DNA from: DATDPM01 sp963841995
GTDB taxonomy: Bacteria; Pseudomonadota; Alphaproteobacteria; DATDPM01
NCBI GenBank assembly: GCA_963841995.1
Contig: CAWJEX010000019.1
Location: forward strand, 124,001-188,000
Length of the DNA: 64,000 bases
Direction: 5' to 3'
In this document: piece after piece, positions 51,097 to 61,130 of the stretch
Layout: each line of letters opens with the position of its first letter
How positions within the stretch are numbered: the first letter of the stretch is position 1
Translations under genes and position numbers: made by a program
Notes under the pieces: model-generated
Databases searched by the model: none
Told to the model about the DNA's origin: nothing
Seen by the model: the letters and a program-made list of their open reading frames with translations, nothing else

Positions 51097-51435
51097 CTAT
51101 TTCACCACCAGATGGCCGCGATCCTCGGGGTGGAAATCGTCGAAAAACTCATAGGTGCCGGCGTCGAGCGGACCGACAAAAACCGTAATCTCGCCGCCGG
51201 CCGGGACCACTTTCTCGCGATGGAAGTCGCTGCTTTCAAATTCCGACGTGGTGGTATCTTGATTGCGGACGATCAACTTGACCTTCTGGCCTGCGGGGAA
51301 TGAAACCTCGCTCGGGACGAATTTGCCGCCCTTGATCGTAATGATGATGTCGCTATCGCCGGCATGGGCCGGAAGGATGACCCCCAGCACCAGAATGGCC
51401 ACACAAAAGCCGAAACACCTCGCTCGCAACGGCAT
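51097..51435 (-). CDS. Periplasmic cupredoxin-like protein (EfeO N-domain type)
   Basis: 112 aa with a signal peptide (cleavage after AHA). One cupredoxin_1 domain: IIITIKGGKFVPSEVSFPAG, VRNQDTTTSEFESSDFHREK, and YEFFDDFHPEDRGHLVVK. The Cys ligand of blue copper proteins is absent and acidic and His residues replace it, as in the cupredoxin domain of EfeO, so it probably handles iron. It is first in the operon, 10 bp from FTR1, and a Fur-box-like site lies just upstream. Confidence 0.88.
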   Translation of the reverse strand: MPLRARCFGFCVAILVLGVILPAHAGDSDIIITIKGGKFVPSEVSFPAGQKVKLIVRNQDTTTSEFESSDFHREKVVPAGGEITVFVGPLDAGTYEFFDDFHPEDRGHLVVK

Positions 51436-51450
51436 TCTTGACCCCCGTCA

Positions 51451-51469
51451 GCAAATAATAATCATTCTT
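51451..51469 (-). promoter_or_regulatory. Fur-box-like operator of the iron-uptake operon
   Basis: GCAAATAATAATCATTCTT matches the 19-bp classical Fur box at 14 positions by my alignment, with the core ATAATCATT intact. It lies 16 bp upstream of the cupredoxin-like gene start. Alphaproteobacterial iron control also uses Irr and RirA, so the regulator is not certain. Confidence 0.6.
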
Positions 51470-51634
51470 AGTGATTTGAGATGATAATTGTTCGCAACTG
51501 AGAGTCAACTATATTTCCGCTCTCTTGAGAATGGCAGCTCATGGCATTAGCCGCGTTGATGGTCGCCGATCGAAACATCCGGTAGTGGAGGAAGAGCGGT
51601 CGCGGCTCGGTCGTAATCGATCTTCTCAGTTTGA

Positions 51635-51691
51635 CCCGGAAGCGAAAGCTCGCGCGCTGCTGTCACTCCGGATTTATGGGTTCACGGCCTA
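51635..51691 (+). repeat. 57-bp direct repeat, left copy
   Basis: Shares GCTCGCGCGCTGC, TCCGGATTTATGGGTTCACG and CCTAG with the sequence at 53736-53791, same orientation, with one indel and a few changes. The two copies bracket the DUF1059-nitrilase-glutaredoxin stretch. Confidence 0.75.
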
Positions 51692-51907
51692 GCCCTGGAA
51701 CGTTCATCGAAGCGCGGGTGATTACCGCACTTAACACCGACCCCCTTCTTTCGGCCGGGACGGGCACAGCCCGCGGATGCCCGCAGGGGCAATCGCTCTG
51801 ACCCGATTGGTTCCAGCGTGGCCCTGTTCTCCGCTGATTCCGTGAGCTTATCTAGCCTCATCCGTGCCGTGGTCGCGCGAGAATCCCGATGGATCGAACA
51901 GCTCCGA

Positions 51908-52093
51908 TTATCTCTGGATCCTCATCAGCTGCTCGACCGCCGTCAGGACGCGCAGGGCAAGGTTGAACGCGGCTTGGTCGTCCGAATTGACCAGCTCGTC
52001 GGCGCGCTCCTGGGCTACCGCCGATGCGTTCGCGCCATGACGGCCAACAAGCTCTTCAGCCGCTCGCTGAATGTCACCATCCCGCATGCTCAT
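51908..52093 (-). CDS. Small conserved hypothetical protein
   Basis: About 61 aa from the ATG at 52093 (a longer reading from 52135 is possible). MSMRDGDIQRAAEELVGRHG then ANASAVAQERADELVNSDDQ and AFNLALRVLTAVEQL is a compact three-helix pattern seen in many tiny alphaproteobacterial proteins of unknown function. Ala/Glu rich, soluble, no signal. Single gene. Confidence 0.6.
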   Translation of the reverse strand: MSMRDGDIQRAAEELVGRHGANASAVAQERADELVNSDDQAAFNLALRVLTAVEQLMRIQR

Positions 52094-52290
52094 AGGTCGC
52101 GTCCCATCACGGATGACCGAGAAAACGGCAGTCAAACAGTCTGGCGATTTTAAGCCAGTTTTCTCGGGCAGCCGTCATGCTTTGGGAAGAAAAAAGCCTA
52201 GCGTGCGTATCCTGGTTCAATTTGCCCGGCCGTCAATCACGGCACCCGTCGCGAGCATCCTCGCTAGGCTGAGACGACCACTCGGATCAG

Positions 52291-52464
52291 TTACACGTTC
52301 TTGATCGCCGCCTTCACCTTCTTGGCCAACTCCGGCGTGATCTTGTCGATGCCATGGGATGTCTTGGCATGTTCGGCAGTCTTCTTCATCACTTCGTCCT
52401 CGGTCGCGCCACGTGCAACGAAGTTGCACCCCTTCATCAGGTCGCCACAGTGCATCGCCTTCAT
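52291..52464 (-). CDS. DUF1059 domain protein
   Basis: 57 aa, with GGAGGCGAGG before the ATG. MKAMHCGDLMKGCNFVARGA then TEDEVMKKTAEHAKTSHGID is a clear DUF1059 protein: the two Cys (HCGDLMKGC) and the HAKTSHG motif are family hallmarks and suggest metal or haem-type binding. Function is unknown. These genes are commonly single and stress-associated in soil bacteria. Confidence 0.85.
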   Translation of the reverse strand: MKAMHCGDLMKGCNFVARGATEDEVMKKTAEHAKTSHGIDKITPELAKKVKAAIKNV

Positions 52465-52611
52465 CCTCGCCTCCTATCGTGTTGCTAGGTGAACTTGCTG
52501 AACGTCCTTCGGCTGCTCCAGTGTGATGTGGTCATTGTGGGAAGTCAAAGTTTTAACGGATCTTTTCCCCGGAACGAGATTGCCGTCCCCAGAGCGGTTC
52601 TAGACTGACAT

Positions 52612-52764
52612 TCACCAGATGACCAAGCATCGGCGTGAAAAGACGTAATCCTTCTCGACCACATCTGGCGCGAGCGACAAATCCGCCGCCGCGGCCTCAA
52701 TATTGCGCGCCGCCTCGCGCGCCGAGTTGGTCTGCACGCAGACGACCGTGAATTTCATGCTCAT
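52612..52764 (-). pseudogene. 5' fragment of a nitrilase-family (carbon-nitrogen hydrolase) gene
   Basis: ATG 52764 overlaps the glutaredoxin stop (ATGA). The first ~26 residues, MSMKFTVVCVQTNSAREAAR then NIEAAA, match the N terminus of the carbon-nitrogen hydrolase that normally follows grxC in alphaproteobacteria. After DLSLAPDVVEKDYV the sequence loses similarity and stops at 52612. The catalytic Glu-Lys-Cys residues are all missing, so the gene was cut by a rearrangement. Confidence 0.65.
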
Positions 52765-53039
52765 CTTGTTACGCCCAGCATCTCACCGAGTCTGCCCCGG
52801 CGATCGAGTTCGAGGAGCTCTTGATAGCCGCCCGCATGCGCGCCGCCGATGAAGACCTGGGGAATCGTCGTGCGCCCGCCGCTTCGCTCCGTCATTTCAC
52901 GGCGCCTGCCGCTGTCGACGGAGACTTCGATCTCGGCAAATGCGACGCCCTTGCGCGCCAACAGCTCCTTGGCGCGATTGCAGGTGGTGCAGAACGTGCT
53001 GCTGTAGATTTCGACCGTCTCCAGGGACATTCCCCCCAT
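52761..53039 (-). CDS. grxC: Glutaredoxin 3 (GrxC)
   Basis: 92 aa (an internal ATG at 53030 is an alternative start). Thioredoxin-like fold with active site FCTTCNRAKELL, that is CTTC instead of the usual CPYC, then the cis-Pro and glutathione-binding GGRTTIPQVFIGGAHAGGYQ. It reduces protein disulfides with glutathione. Downstream the nitrilase gene that usually shares its operon is truncated. The changed dipeptide between the cysteines would shift redox potential. Confidence 0.9.
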   Translation of the reverse strand: MGGMSLETVEIYSSTFCTTCNRAKELLARKGVAFAEIEVSVDSGRRREMTERSGGRTTIPQVFIGGAHAGGYQELLELDRRGRLGEMLGVTR

Positions 53040-53801
53040 AAATCTCGGTTCCAGGCGTCATAGCAGGCCCTTTTTAAACTCCCGGCGGCAATTTTGAGCG
53101 CGGTAAGGTCTGGCCCGTGCGGCCACGGCCACCGAACATGGTGCCTCGCCGAACTCGAAGCATCTGATGTGGAATTGGTCGCGCGTGAGTTTTTCGGCGT
53201 TGAAAATCAACGTGCGGTCAGATTTTTTGGCGCATGAGTCGGCCTTTAATCATTAAATGGACAGCGATAAGCGATCGAGGCGCGGTCTAAAATGCTTTCG
53301 CTGGCTATACGACGCCATTGTCTGCTTCTGTGCTTTGGCACCGAACGGTCTTGATCGGGAACAATTCGAATATCCGCCATGCGTAGTTGAACTGACCAAG
53401 CGCGGACATCGCGAGACCGCGGCACATGACCCAAACCAGCCGTTCCTGATCCGGGGAGCACGGCCGTCGCGAATCGCGCTCGGAAGATGGAATCACGCTC
53501 GCCGTGGGCTTCAACCGACTTTTGCAACACTGTCGGCACTTCCGGGACATGCCGCGACAGGCAGAGGATGGCCGCTTTCGATCCGAATGTGTTGCAAAAC
53601 TCAGCAACGAGCATCTGGCGAGCACTAATAGAATCTGAGCGAGCCAATTTTTCAATCAACATTGCGCATTGGTGTCTAATTTTGAATCAATGTTTCACGC
53701 TCAGACACCCAAAATAGTTTTGCAACACAATCGCCCCGGAAGCGGAAGCTCGCGCGCTGCGGTGGTCCGGATTTATGGGTTCACGCCCTAGGCTCGTCGG
53801 T
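53040..53801. other. Low-information stretch, possible decayed gene
   Basis: About 760 bp. On the minus strand, parts of two frames between 53655 and 53246 look protein-like (LVAEFCNTFGSKAAILCLSR, then WVMCRGLAMSALGQFNYAWR) and could be one frameshifted gene, but nothing is recognised. A small perfect palindrome CGTTGA-AAA-TCAACG lies at 53198-53212. The right copy of the 57-bp repeat is at 53736-53791. Confidence 0.35.
53736..53791 (+). repeat. 57-bp direct repeat, right copy
   Basis: Partner of 51635-51691 in direct orientation, 2.1 kb away; shares TCCGGATTTATGGGTTCACG and the terminal CCTAG. Confidence 0.75.
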
Positions 53802-54425
53802 TCAATCTTGCCTTGTCGATGAAATATACAACAGCGTCGATTGGCCAATGGATGGGACTTCCATAACGGGATTGCGTTTGGCGTCCAGCATCCGATGTTC
53901 CTTGATCCGAAATCCAACGTCGACGAGTGGTTCGGTTATTTCGTCCAGGGAGAACTTTCTGTAACAAGCGTGCGCTTTTAAGTGCTCGGGATACGTCGTA
54001 ATCAACAGTCGACCGCGCTTTCGGAGTACCCGTCGGGCCTCCTCAAAGGCGGCGTTCAACTGAAGATGCCCGATGGATTCCAGAAACATCACGAAATCGA
54101 AGCAGCCGGATCTGAAAGGTAGGGCTCGCGCGTCGGCCTGAACGAGCGGATCGACTCCATTGCGCGATGCGCGCTTCAGCATTTGACCTGATAAATCAAG
54201 GCCAACCACAAAGTGACCCAAATCGATTAGATGGTTTTCCATCTCTCCCGCCCCGCACCCAATCGACAGAATCTTCTTTCGCTTGGCAGGGAGTCGCGAC
54301 GCAATCCAGTGACGGACCGTTGAGGAGCGAGCGCTGAAGGTAAAATAATCACTCCCGCGCCAGCCGTGAGTGCCAACTTGTCTGTAGAATTTCAATGCAG
54401 CGGAGGCTTTGCGCTTGTTTTTCAT
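53802..54425 (-). CDS. Class I SAM-dependent methyltransferase
   Basis: 207 aa. Methyltransf_11-type: motif I KKILSIGCGAGEMENHL, motif II VVGLDLSGQML, then QADARALPFRSGCFDFVMFL and RRVLRKRGRLLITTYPEH. An N-terminal basic part (MKNKRKASAALKFYRQVG) precedes it. Substrate unknown. It is less GC-rich than surrounding core genes, in line with an accessory region. Repeat copy B lies just upstream. Confidence 0.85.
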   Translation of the reverse strand: MKNKRKASAALKFYRQVGTHGWRGSDYFTFSARSSTVRHWIASRLPAKRKKILSIGCGAGEMENHLIDLGHFVVGLDLSGQMLKRASRNGVDPLVQADARALPFRSGCFDFVMFLESIGHLQLNAAFEEARRVLRKRGRLLITTYPEHLKAHACYRKFSLDEITEPLVDVGFRIKEHRMLDAKRNPVMEVPSIGQSTLLYISSTRQD

Positions 54426-54479
54426 TCACTCGCTCGTTATCGATTTTCTGGATTAGGCCCTGTTTACATCGTCGTATAT

Positions 54480-54550
54480 GGCTTACAAACAAGTCGGGCA
54501 TTGAATATTCCGTATCGTTATTAGGCTTTCCGCGGAAAGTGTCCCACCGG
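54480..54550 (+). repeat. Dispersed repeat, copy B (distal part only)
   Basis: GGCTTACAAACAAGTCGGGC then ATTGAAT..TTCC and TTAGGCTTTCCGCGGAAAGT, GTCCCACCGG correspond to the second half of copy D at 61.5 kb. The tRNA-like motif is not present in this copy. Confidence 0.65.
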
Positions 54551-54678
54551 TTTCGCGTCATATCCACGGAAAACGGAGGAATACGGTTCGATCTCGGCAG
54601 GCGGACGAGGCTGGAATTGGTTGAAACAGACGGAAAGAATTGTCCGCTCATGGCCATTGCTGACTCGGGCTGCAAGGT

Positions 54679-55296
54679 TTATGCGGGAAAGTCGTGATCG
54701 GGCTTCGGATGGGGCCTCGCGATCGCCTCCCATTCCGGTTTCAGCAGGCCGTACATCGACAGATCGCGATACTCTCCGTTCACTCTTTGACGCGCCCGCA
54801 ACGGTCCCCCCTCGAGCCGAAATCCCACACGCTCAATCATCCGGATCGCCGCATGATTTTCCGGGGTCACCGTGATTTCCACGCGATGCATATTCAAGCC
54901 TTCGAAACAGTATTCGAGCAGCGCCGTCATCGCTTCAACCATCAGGCCTCCGCCCCAATATGGCCGCGCGAGCATGAATCCGACTTCCAAACGGGAATTC
55001 CAATTTTCCCGATGATGATAGTTCACGAAGCCGACGACGGCTCCGGTTGCTTTATAAACGAGAGACCACGTTGCGTGCCAAGCCGGCAATTTGAAAAGGT
55101 AGACTTGCATGCGCCTTTCCGTGTCCGCCATGTCGCGGGAATCGGGAAAGTCCATGAAGCGCATCGTCTCTGGATCGCTGAACGCTACGTGCAGCCCCGG
55201 CGCATCCTCCGCCAGCATCGGTCTTATGTACAGTCGGGGCGTCACGAAAACCGGCTGTTCCGAATTTTCTTTGCCCGATAGATCGCTCGTCGCCAT
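54679..55296 (-). CDS. GNAT N-acetyltransferase (RimJ/RimL type)
   Basis: 205 aa. Acetyltransf_3 fold: VTPRLYIRPMLAEDAPGLHV at the start, VGFVNYHHRENWNSRLEVGF, the acetyl-CoA loop LARPYWGGGLMVEAMTALLE, and MHRVEITVTPENHAAIRMIE with RVGFRLEG. Such proteins acetylate N-terminal amines of ribosomal proteins, or antibiotics and small molecules; this one has no clear assignment. Single gene. Confidence 0.88.
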   Translation of the reverse strand: MATSDLSGKENSEQPVFVTPRLYIRPMLAEDAPGLHVAFSDPETMRFMDFPDSRDMADTERRMQVYLFKLPAWHATWSLVYKATGAVVGFVNYHHRENWNSRLEVGFMLARPYWGGGLMVEAMTALLEYCFEGLNMHRVEITVTPENHAAIRMIERVGFRLEGGPLRARQRVNGEYRDLSMYGLLKPEWEAIARPHPKPDHDFPA

Positions 55297-55438
55297 TATC
55301 CTGGCCGTACCGGCGGCCGATATCTGAGTGACTGGACCTGATTCTTTTGGGTCATTCTCTTAGATCGCTTGGTAAGCCGTCCGGTGACGCCGATAACTCC
55401 TCCACGGGCCACTCGGCCTAGGTCCTGGCGCAGAATGA

Positions 55439-55681
55439 TTAAAAGTTATCGCGAGGCGATGTTAAAGAGGCGGTTCGCCATAAAAGGGCAAAAAGCGAGG
55501 CCGTGTAAGGAAATGAAAATAACATTGTGTGGCTGGCCGAATGCAATCGGTTGTCGATCATCCGAAAGGCGTACACCGATAACGCAATGGTCAATGCCGT
55601 CAGTACGCAACCAATAACCGACGCTGGACGATAGAACCACCCAATTTTACGGAACCATATCGGTTTCAAACGACCCCCCAT
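55439..55681 (-). CDS. Small two-helix membrane protein, copy 2
   Basis: About 80 aa from ATG 55681 (the upstream ATG at 55723 lies in a CTAG-type repeat end). LKPIWFRKIGWFYRPASVIG, helix CVLTALTIALSVYAFRMI, loop DNRLHSASHT, helix MLFSFPYTASLFALLW, then RTASLTSPRD. It matches copy 1 at 45.4 kb residue for residue over most of its length, with similar DNA, so a duplication of a coding unit is likely. Function unknown. Confidence 0.6.
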   Translation of the reverse strand: MGGRLKPIWFRKIGWFYRPASVIGCVLTALTIALSVYAFRMIDNRLHSASHTMLFSFPYTASLFALLWRTASLTSPRDNF

Positions 55682-56068
55682 CCTAACTCCAGCGCTTGCC
55701 GGAAAAGCATTGGGCCAGATCATGCTCTAGGCGGGGCCACCCGTGTTAGCGACATTCGCCCAACAGTGATGTCCGGTCGAACGGTCGACGACATCCTCGA
55801 ACGTCGTGAACGGTCGATCTGCTTTCGCCGAAGGTCGCCGCACCCAATTTCATGCCGCTTCCGCGATGCGGTGGGGCAGAGAACGCGTCAGATCCTGTGG
55901 CACAATTCTTGGAAACATCAATGAATCAGAGAGTTAACCATAAATATGCAATAACATCGGCAGCTTCGCGCATGAACGCAACGATACCGTTGCGTTGCGT
56001 TTTCTATGGTGATATAAAGGCATCGCCATTGGCTCGATCCCCGCGAGCCGTTTTTGGAGCACACCGCC
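55682..56068. other. Intergenic region with one CTAG-type repeat end
   Basis: About 390 bp. AGATCATGCTCTAGG at 55717-55731 equals the end of the 318-bp element at 17.9 kb; no second end is found nearby. Nothing else is seen. Confidence 0.5.
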
Positions 56069-56407
56069 ATGAAGTTCAAAACTGCCGCAGTTTGCGCCCT
56101 CGTTTCCGCGGTCGCCATTGCCCCGGTTTCCCCCGCTTCGGCACATGACCACTTCTTCCACGGCCACGACGGCCCGATTCTCGGCCTGTTCGCAGCCGGC
56201 GCTGCGATCGCGATCGGCACCGCCGCGTTGCTGACCGCTCCGATCAGGGCGGTCGCCACCCCGGCGCCGGCTTACTACGCTCCGCCGCCTTACTTCGCGC
56301 CGCCGGTTTACTATGCCGCGCCGGGACCCTATTACGTGCGGCCGCGAGCGTATTATGCCGTGCCGCCGGGATACTACGCGCGGCGTCCGGGCTATTATGT
56401 CCCCTGA
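56069..56407 (+). CDS. Exported protein with Tyr/Pro-rich C-terminal repeats
   Basis: 112 aa from ATG 56069. The signal peptide cleaves after ASAHDH-like residues near position 25. A hydrophobic Ala/Gly-rich segment (GLFAAGAAIAIGTAALLTAP) follows, then a repetitive Tyr/Pro tail (YYAPPPYFAPPVYYAAPGPY). This layout is common in small alphaproteobacterial envelope proteins of unknown role. It is probably monocistronic, ahead of a tetR-type gene. Confidence 0.65.
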   Translation: MKFKTAAVCALVSAVAIAPVSPASAHDHFFHGHDGPILGLFAAGAAIAIGTAALLTAPIRAVATPAPAYYAPPPYFAPPVYYAAPGPYYVRPRAYYAVPPGYYARRPGYYVP

Positions 56408-56513
56408 TGCCGGCTCCGAGCGATCGGGACTTTGCGGCGCGGTAAATACGCGGCGCCCAAGGACGGGATGCGCCGCCGTCCCGCGGCGAGCGGTTTGGCA
56501 ACAAACGTCGTGA

Positions 56514-57206
56514 ATGAAGAACATCCCTCGTAAGCCCCCGGCGGTTTTGGCTCGCCTCGGCGGCCGGCCCTCGCGGCTGCGAGCCGAGCAGATCCGCGAC
56601 CAGATCCTCGACGTTGCCGCCGACTTGCTGCTGACCCACGGCTATGGTGCCACCAGCATCGAGGCCATTGCCAAGCGTGCCGGCATTTCCAAGCGAACTT
56701 TCTACCACCGCTTTCGAGACAAGGCCGAAGTCTTCGACGCCGTGGTGCGCCGCCTGGTCGAACGCTTGCGTCCCACCAAATCCGCGCGCCTGTTGAAAGG
56801 CCGGACCCTAGAAGATGTCTTGCAACAACTGGCGGACGCCATTCTACACGCCTCGCTCATTCCCGAGGCGCTTGCTCTCTATCGCGTCATCGTCGCCGAA
56901 GCGACAAGGTTTCCCGAACTGGCGGCGGTCATGAACGCGCAAGGCACGCGGCAGGAAGCGATCGAGCTCATCGCCGAACTGCTGGAACGCGAGGCCCGCG
57001 CCGGAAATCTGACCGTGGACAACGCCCGGTTTGCCGCGGAGCAATTCCTCCAAATGGTCGTTTCGGGACCGCAGCGCCGCGCCCTTGGCCTCGGCACGCC
57101 GATGACGGCACCCGAACTCGATGCCTGGGCACGCGATACGGTCACATTGTTCCTGAAGGGCTGCTTCCGAGGAATGCCGATGCGGTCCCGGGGTCAGCAC
57201 CGCTGA
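56514..57206 (+). CDS. TetR/AcrR family transcriptional regulator
   Basis: 230 aa. The N-terminal helix-turn-helix (QIRDQILDVAADLLLTHGYG, ATSIEAIAKRAGISKRTFYH, RFRDKAEVF) is standard. The C-terminal ligand domain resembles TetR_C_7 / AefR-type regulators. It lies 538 bp upstream of macA-macB in the same direction and may repress them, sensing an exported compound. That link is from position only; one dispersed-repeat copy lies in between. Confidence 0.9.
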   Translation: MKNIPRKPPAVLARLGGRPSRLRAEQIRDQILDVAADLLLTHGYGATSIEAIAKRAGISKRTFYHRFRDKAEVFDAVVRRLVERLRPTKSARLLKGRTLEDVLQQLADAILHASLIPEALALYRVIVAEATRFPELAAVMNAQGTRQEAIELIAELLEREARAGNLTVDNARFAAEQFLQMVVSGPQRRALGLGTPMTAPELDAWARDTVTLFLKGCFRGMPMRSRGQHR

Positions 57207-57743
57207 TCGACCGCACGTGGCCGGGTCTCTCCCGTCTCGGCACGCGGATGATTCGAATGATTCCCCAATTGCAGACCGGCTCCCGCTCAGCCGTTCAGAC
57301 GTAAGGGGTGGCGGTCGTGTTCACGACTCGAACCAGCGCTGACGAAATTCAATCGCGCCGAGACGCCGCTATCAAGCGGGTAGTGATATCCAGAATTTCG
57401 AGGTGGCACAAAATCACGTCGTAACTGATTAAAAAAATTGGGTCGAAAAGAGGTGTCGAAAAGAGGTTTGGTGCCCAGGGGCGGGCTTCTTCAAGTTATA
57501 AAAATCATCGGATCGATTTGACCGGCCGCGGTTTAGGATTGCCCGGAAAGCCAAGCCGGGGCAGGATGACCCTGAAACTGGCGCGCATCTGGGGAATCCC
57601 GGCTATAAGGGATTATCCCACCTTGAAATGGCTCAGTTCGTCGCCCCGCGGAGCGGCCGTTAATGGTCGCGACCTTGACATGAATCAAGGCCGTCGGGCG
57701 TCCGGGTAGCCATCCTAGATCGAAATCCTCGGATTCTCGGCTG
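57207..57743. other. Intergenic region before macA, containing repeat copy C
   Basis: About 540 bp without a gene. The middle is repeat copy C; the last 200 bp should contain the macA promoter. Confidence 0.55.
57377..57510 (+). repeat. Dispersed repeat, copy C (proximal part with tRNA-Phe-like motif)
   Basis: CGGGTAGTGATATCCAGAAT, then TTCGAGGTGGCACAAAATCA and CGTCGTAACTGATTAAAAAA, followed by TGGTGCCCAGGGGCGGGC at 57469 and TTCAAGTTATAAAAATCA. Nearly identical in order to copy D; ends before the GTGGGACACT part. Confidence 0.75.
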
Positions 57744-59012
57744 ATGGACGATCAGATTCAAATCAAGAGCTTGGCGCAGCCAGTCGGGCCGGTACTCCCC
57801 GCTTCACCGCGCGTACAGAAACGCCCCCATCGTCTTTGGCTGATTGCCGTGCTCATTGGCATTCTTGGCGTCGGCGCCGGCGCAGCATGGTGGATCGCCG
57901 GCCGCAGTGGTGCCGTGCACTATACAACGATACCGGTGACGCGCGGCACGGTTGCCCGTACCGTCACTGCGACCGGGACGATCAACCCGGTGCTGACGAT
58001 CATCGTCGGCACCGCCGTATCCGGCGTCATCCGGGAGCTGCAATGCGACTACAACACGAAAGTGACCAAGGGTCAGATCTGCGCCAAGATCGATCCCCGC
58101 CCCTATCAGGCACTGGTCGACCAGGATAAGGCGAACCTGGCGGTCGCCAAGGCGCAGCTCGAAAAGGACAAGGCAAATCTCGAGTACACCAAGATCAATG
58201 CCCAGCGCACCGCCTCGCTGGCGCAGCAGAACTCGATCGCTCAAGACGCTGCTGACCAGTCGATGAGCATCTACCATCAGGGGGAAGCGCAGATCATCCT
58301 CGACCAGGCGACGATCCAGCAGTGGGAATCCCAGCTCGAGGGCGCGCAGGTGAACCTTGACTACACCGATATCATTTCGCCGGTCGACGGCACTGTGGTG
58401 TCGCGCAACGTGACGCAAGGGCAGACGGTCGCGGCGAGCCTCCAGACGCCGACATTGTTCCTGATCGCCACCGATCTCGCCAAGATGGAAGTCGACACCA
58501 ATGTCAGCGAGAGCGACATCGGCGGCGTCAAGGAAAACAACCCCGCGAGCTTCACGGTCGAGGCCTATCCCGACCGCCCATTCGAGGGCAGCGTCGTCCA
58601 GGTGCGGCAGGCGCCGCAAACGCTGCAGAACGTCGTCACCTTCGACGTCGTGGTCGGCGTCGCCAACCCCGACCTGCTGCTCATGCCGGGGATGACGGCC
58701 ACGACCAAGATCGTCACCGACGAGCGCGACAATGTCATTCGAGTGCCCGATCAGGCGCTCCGTTACGTGCCTGCCGATGCGACCGCCACCGCACCGGCGC
58801 AGGCTGTGGGCGCGGCGACCCGGCAGGGGCAGGTCTGGCTGCTGGCCAACGGTAAGCCCGTCCACATTGCCGTGACGCTCGGGCTCGACGATGACAGCTT
58901 TACCGAGATCGTCGGCGGAGAGCTGAAGCCCGACGATCAGGTCATCCTGTCCGAACAATACGGCGGCGCCGGTGGAAGCGGCCGGTCGGCCGTCTCGCCG
59001 CCGCGGCTGTAG
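57744..59012 (+). CDS. macA: MacA-like periplasmic adaptor of an ABC efflux pump
   Basis: 422 aa. One N-terminal membrane helix (LWLIAVLIGILGVGAGAAWW), then lipoyl half 1 (VTATGTINPVLTIIVGTAVS, VTKGQICAKIDPRPYQALVD), a helical hairpin (~110-200), lipoyl half 2 (DIISPVDGTVVSRNVTQGQT) and beta-barrel and membrane-proximal domains. It couples MacB to an outer membrane channel for export of macrolides, peptides or lipopeptides. The macB gene begins directly after its stop. Confidence 0.92.
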   Translation: MDDQIQIKSLAQPVGPVLPASPRVQKRPHRLWLIAVLIGILGVGAGAAWWIAGRSGAVHYTTIPVTRGTVARTVTATGTINPVLTIIVGTAVSGVIRELQCDYNTKVTKGQICAKIDPRPYQALVDQDKANLAVAKAQLEKDKANLEYTKINAQRTASLAQQNSIAQDAADQSMSIYHQGEAQIILDQATIQQWESQLEGAQVNLDYTDIISPVDGTVVSRNVTQGQTVAASLQTPTLFLIATDLAKMEVDTNVSESDIGGVKENNPASFTVEAYPDRPFEGSVVQVRQAPQTLQNVVTFDVVVGVANPDLLLMPGMTATTKIVTDERDNVIRVPDQALRYVPADATATAPAQAVGAATRQGQVWLLANGKPVHIAVTLGLDDDSFTEIVGGELKPDDQVILSEQYGGAGGSGRSAVSPPRL

Positions 59013-59013
59013 C

Positions 59014-61130
<2,117 letters not shown>

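Larger units (their letters stand above)
51436..51907. other. Intergenic region upstream of the FTR1 locus
   Basis: About 470 bp with no convincing gene. It includes the Fur-like site and one copy of a ~57-bp direct repeat (51635-51691), annotated separately. Confidence 0.5.

Noticed and set aside
53198..53212. Palindrome CGTTGA-AAA-TCAACG as a regulatory site
   Set aside because: It is isolated, with no adjacent intact gene start to regulate, and is short enough to occur by chance.
53246..53662. Possible protein on the minus strand
   Set aside because: Pieces look protein-like in two frames but neither has a recognised domain, ribosome-binding site or good start; reported only as a low-information stretch.
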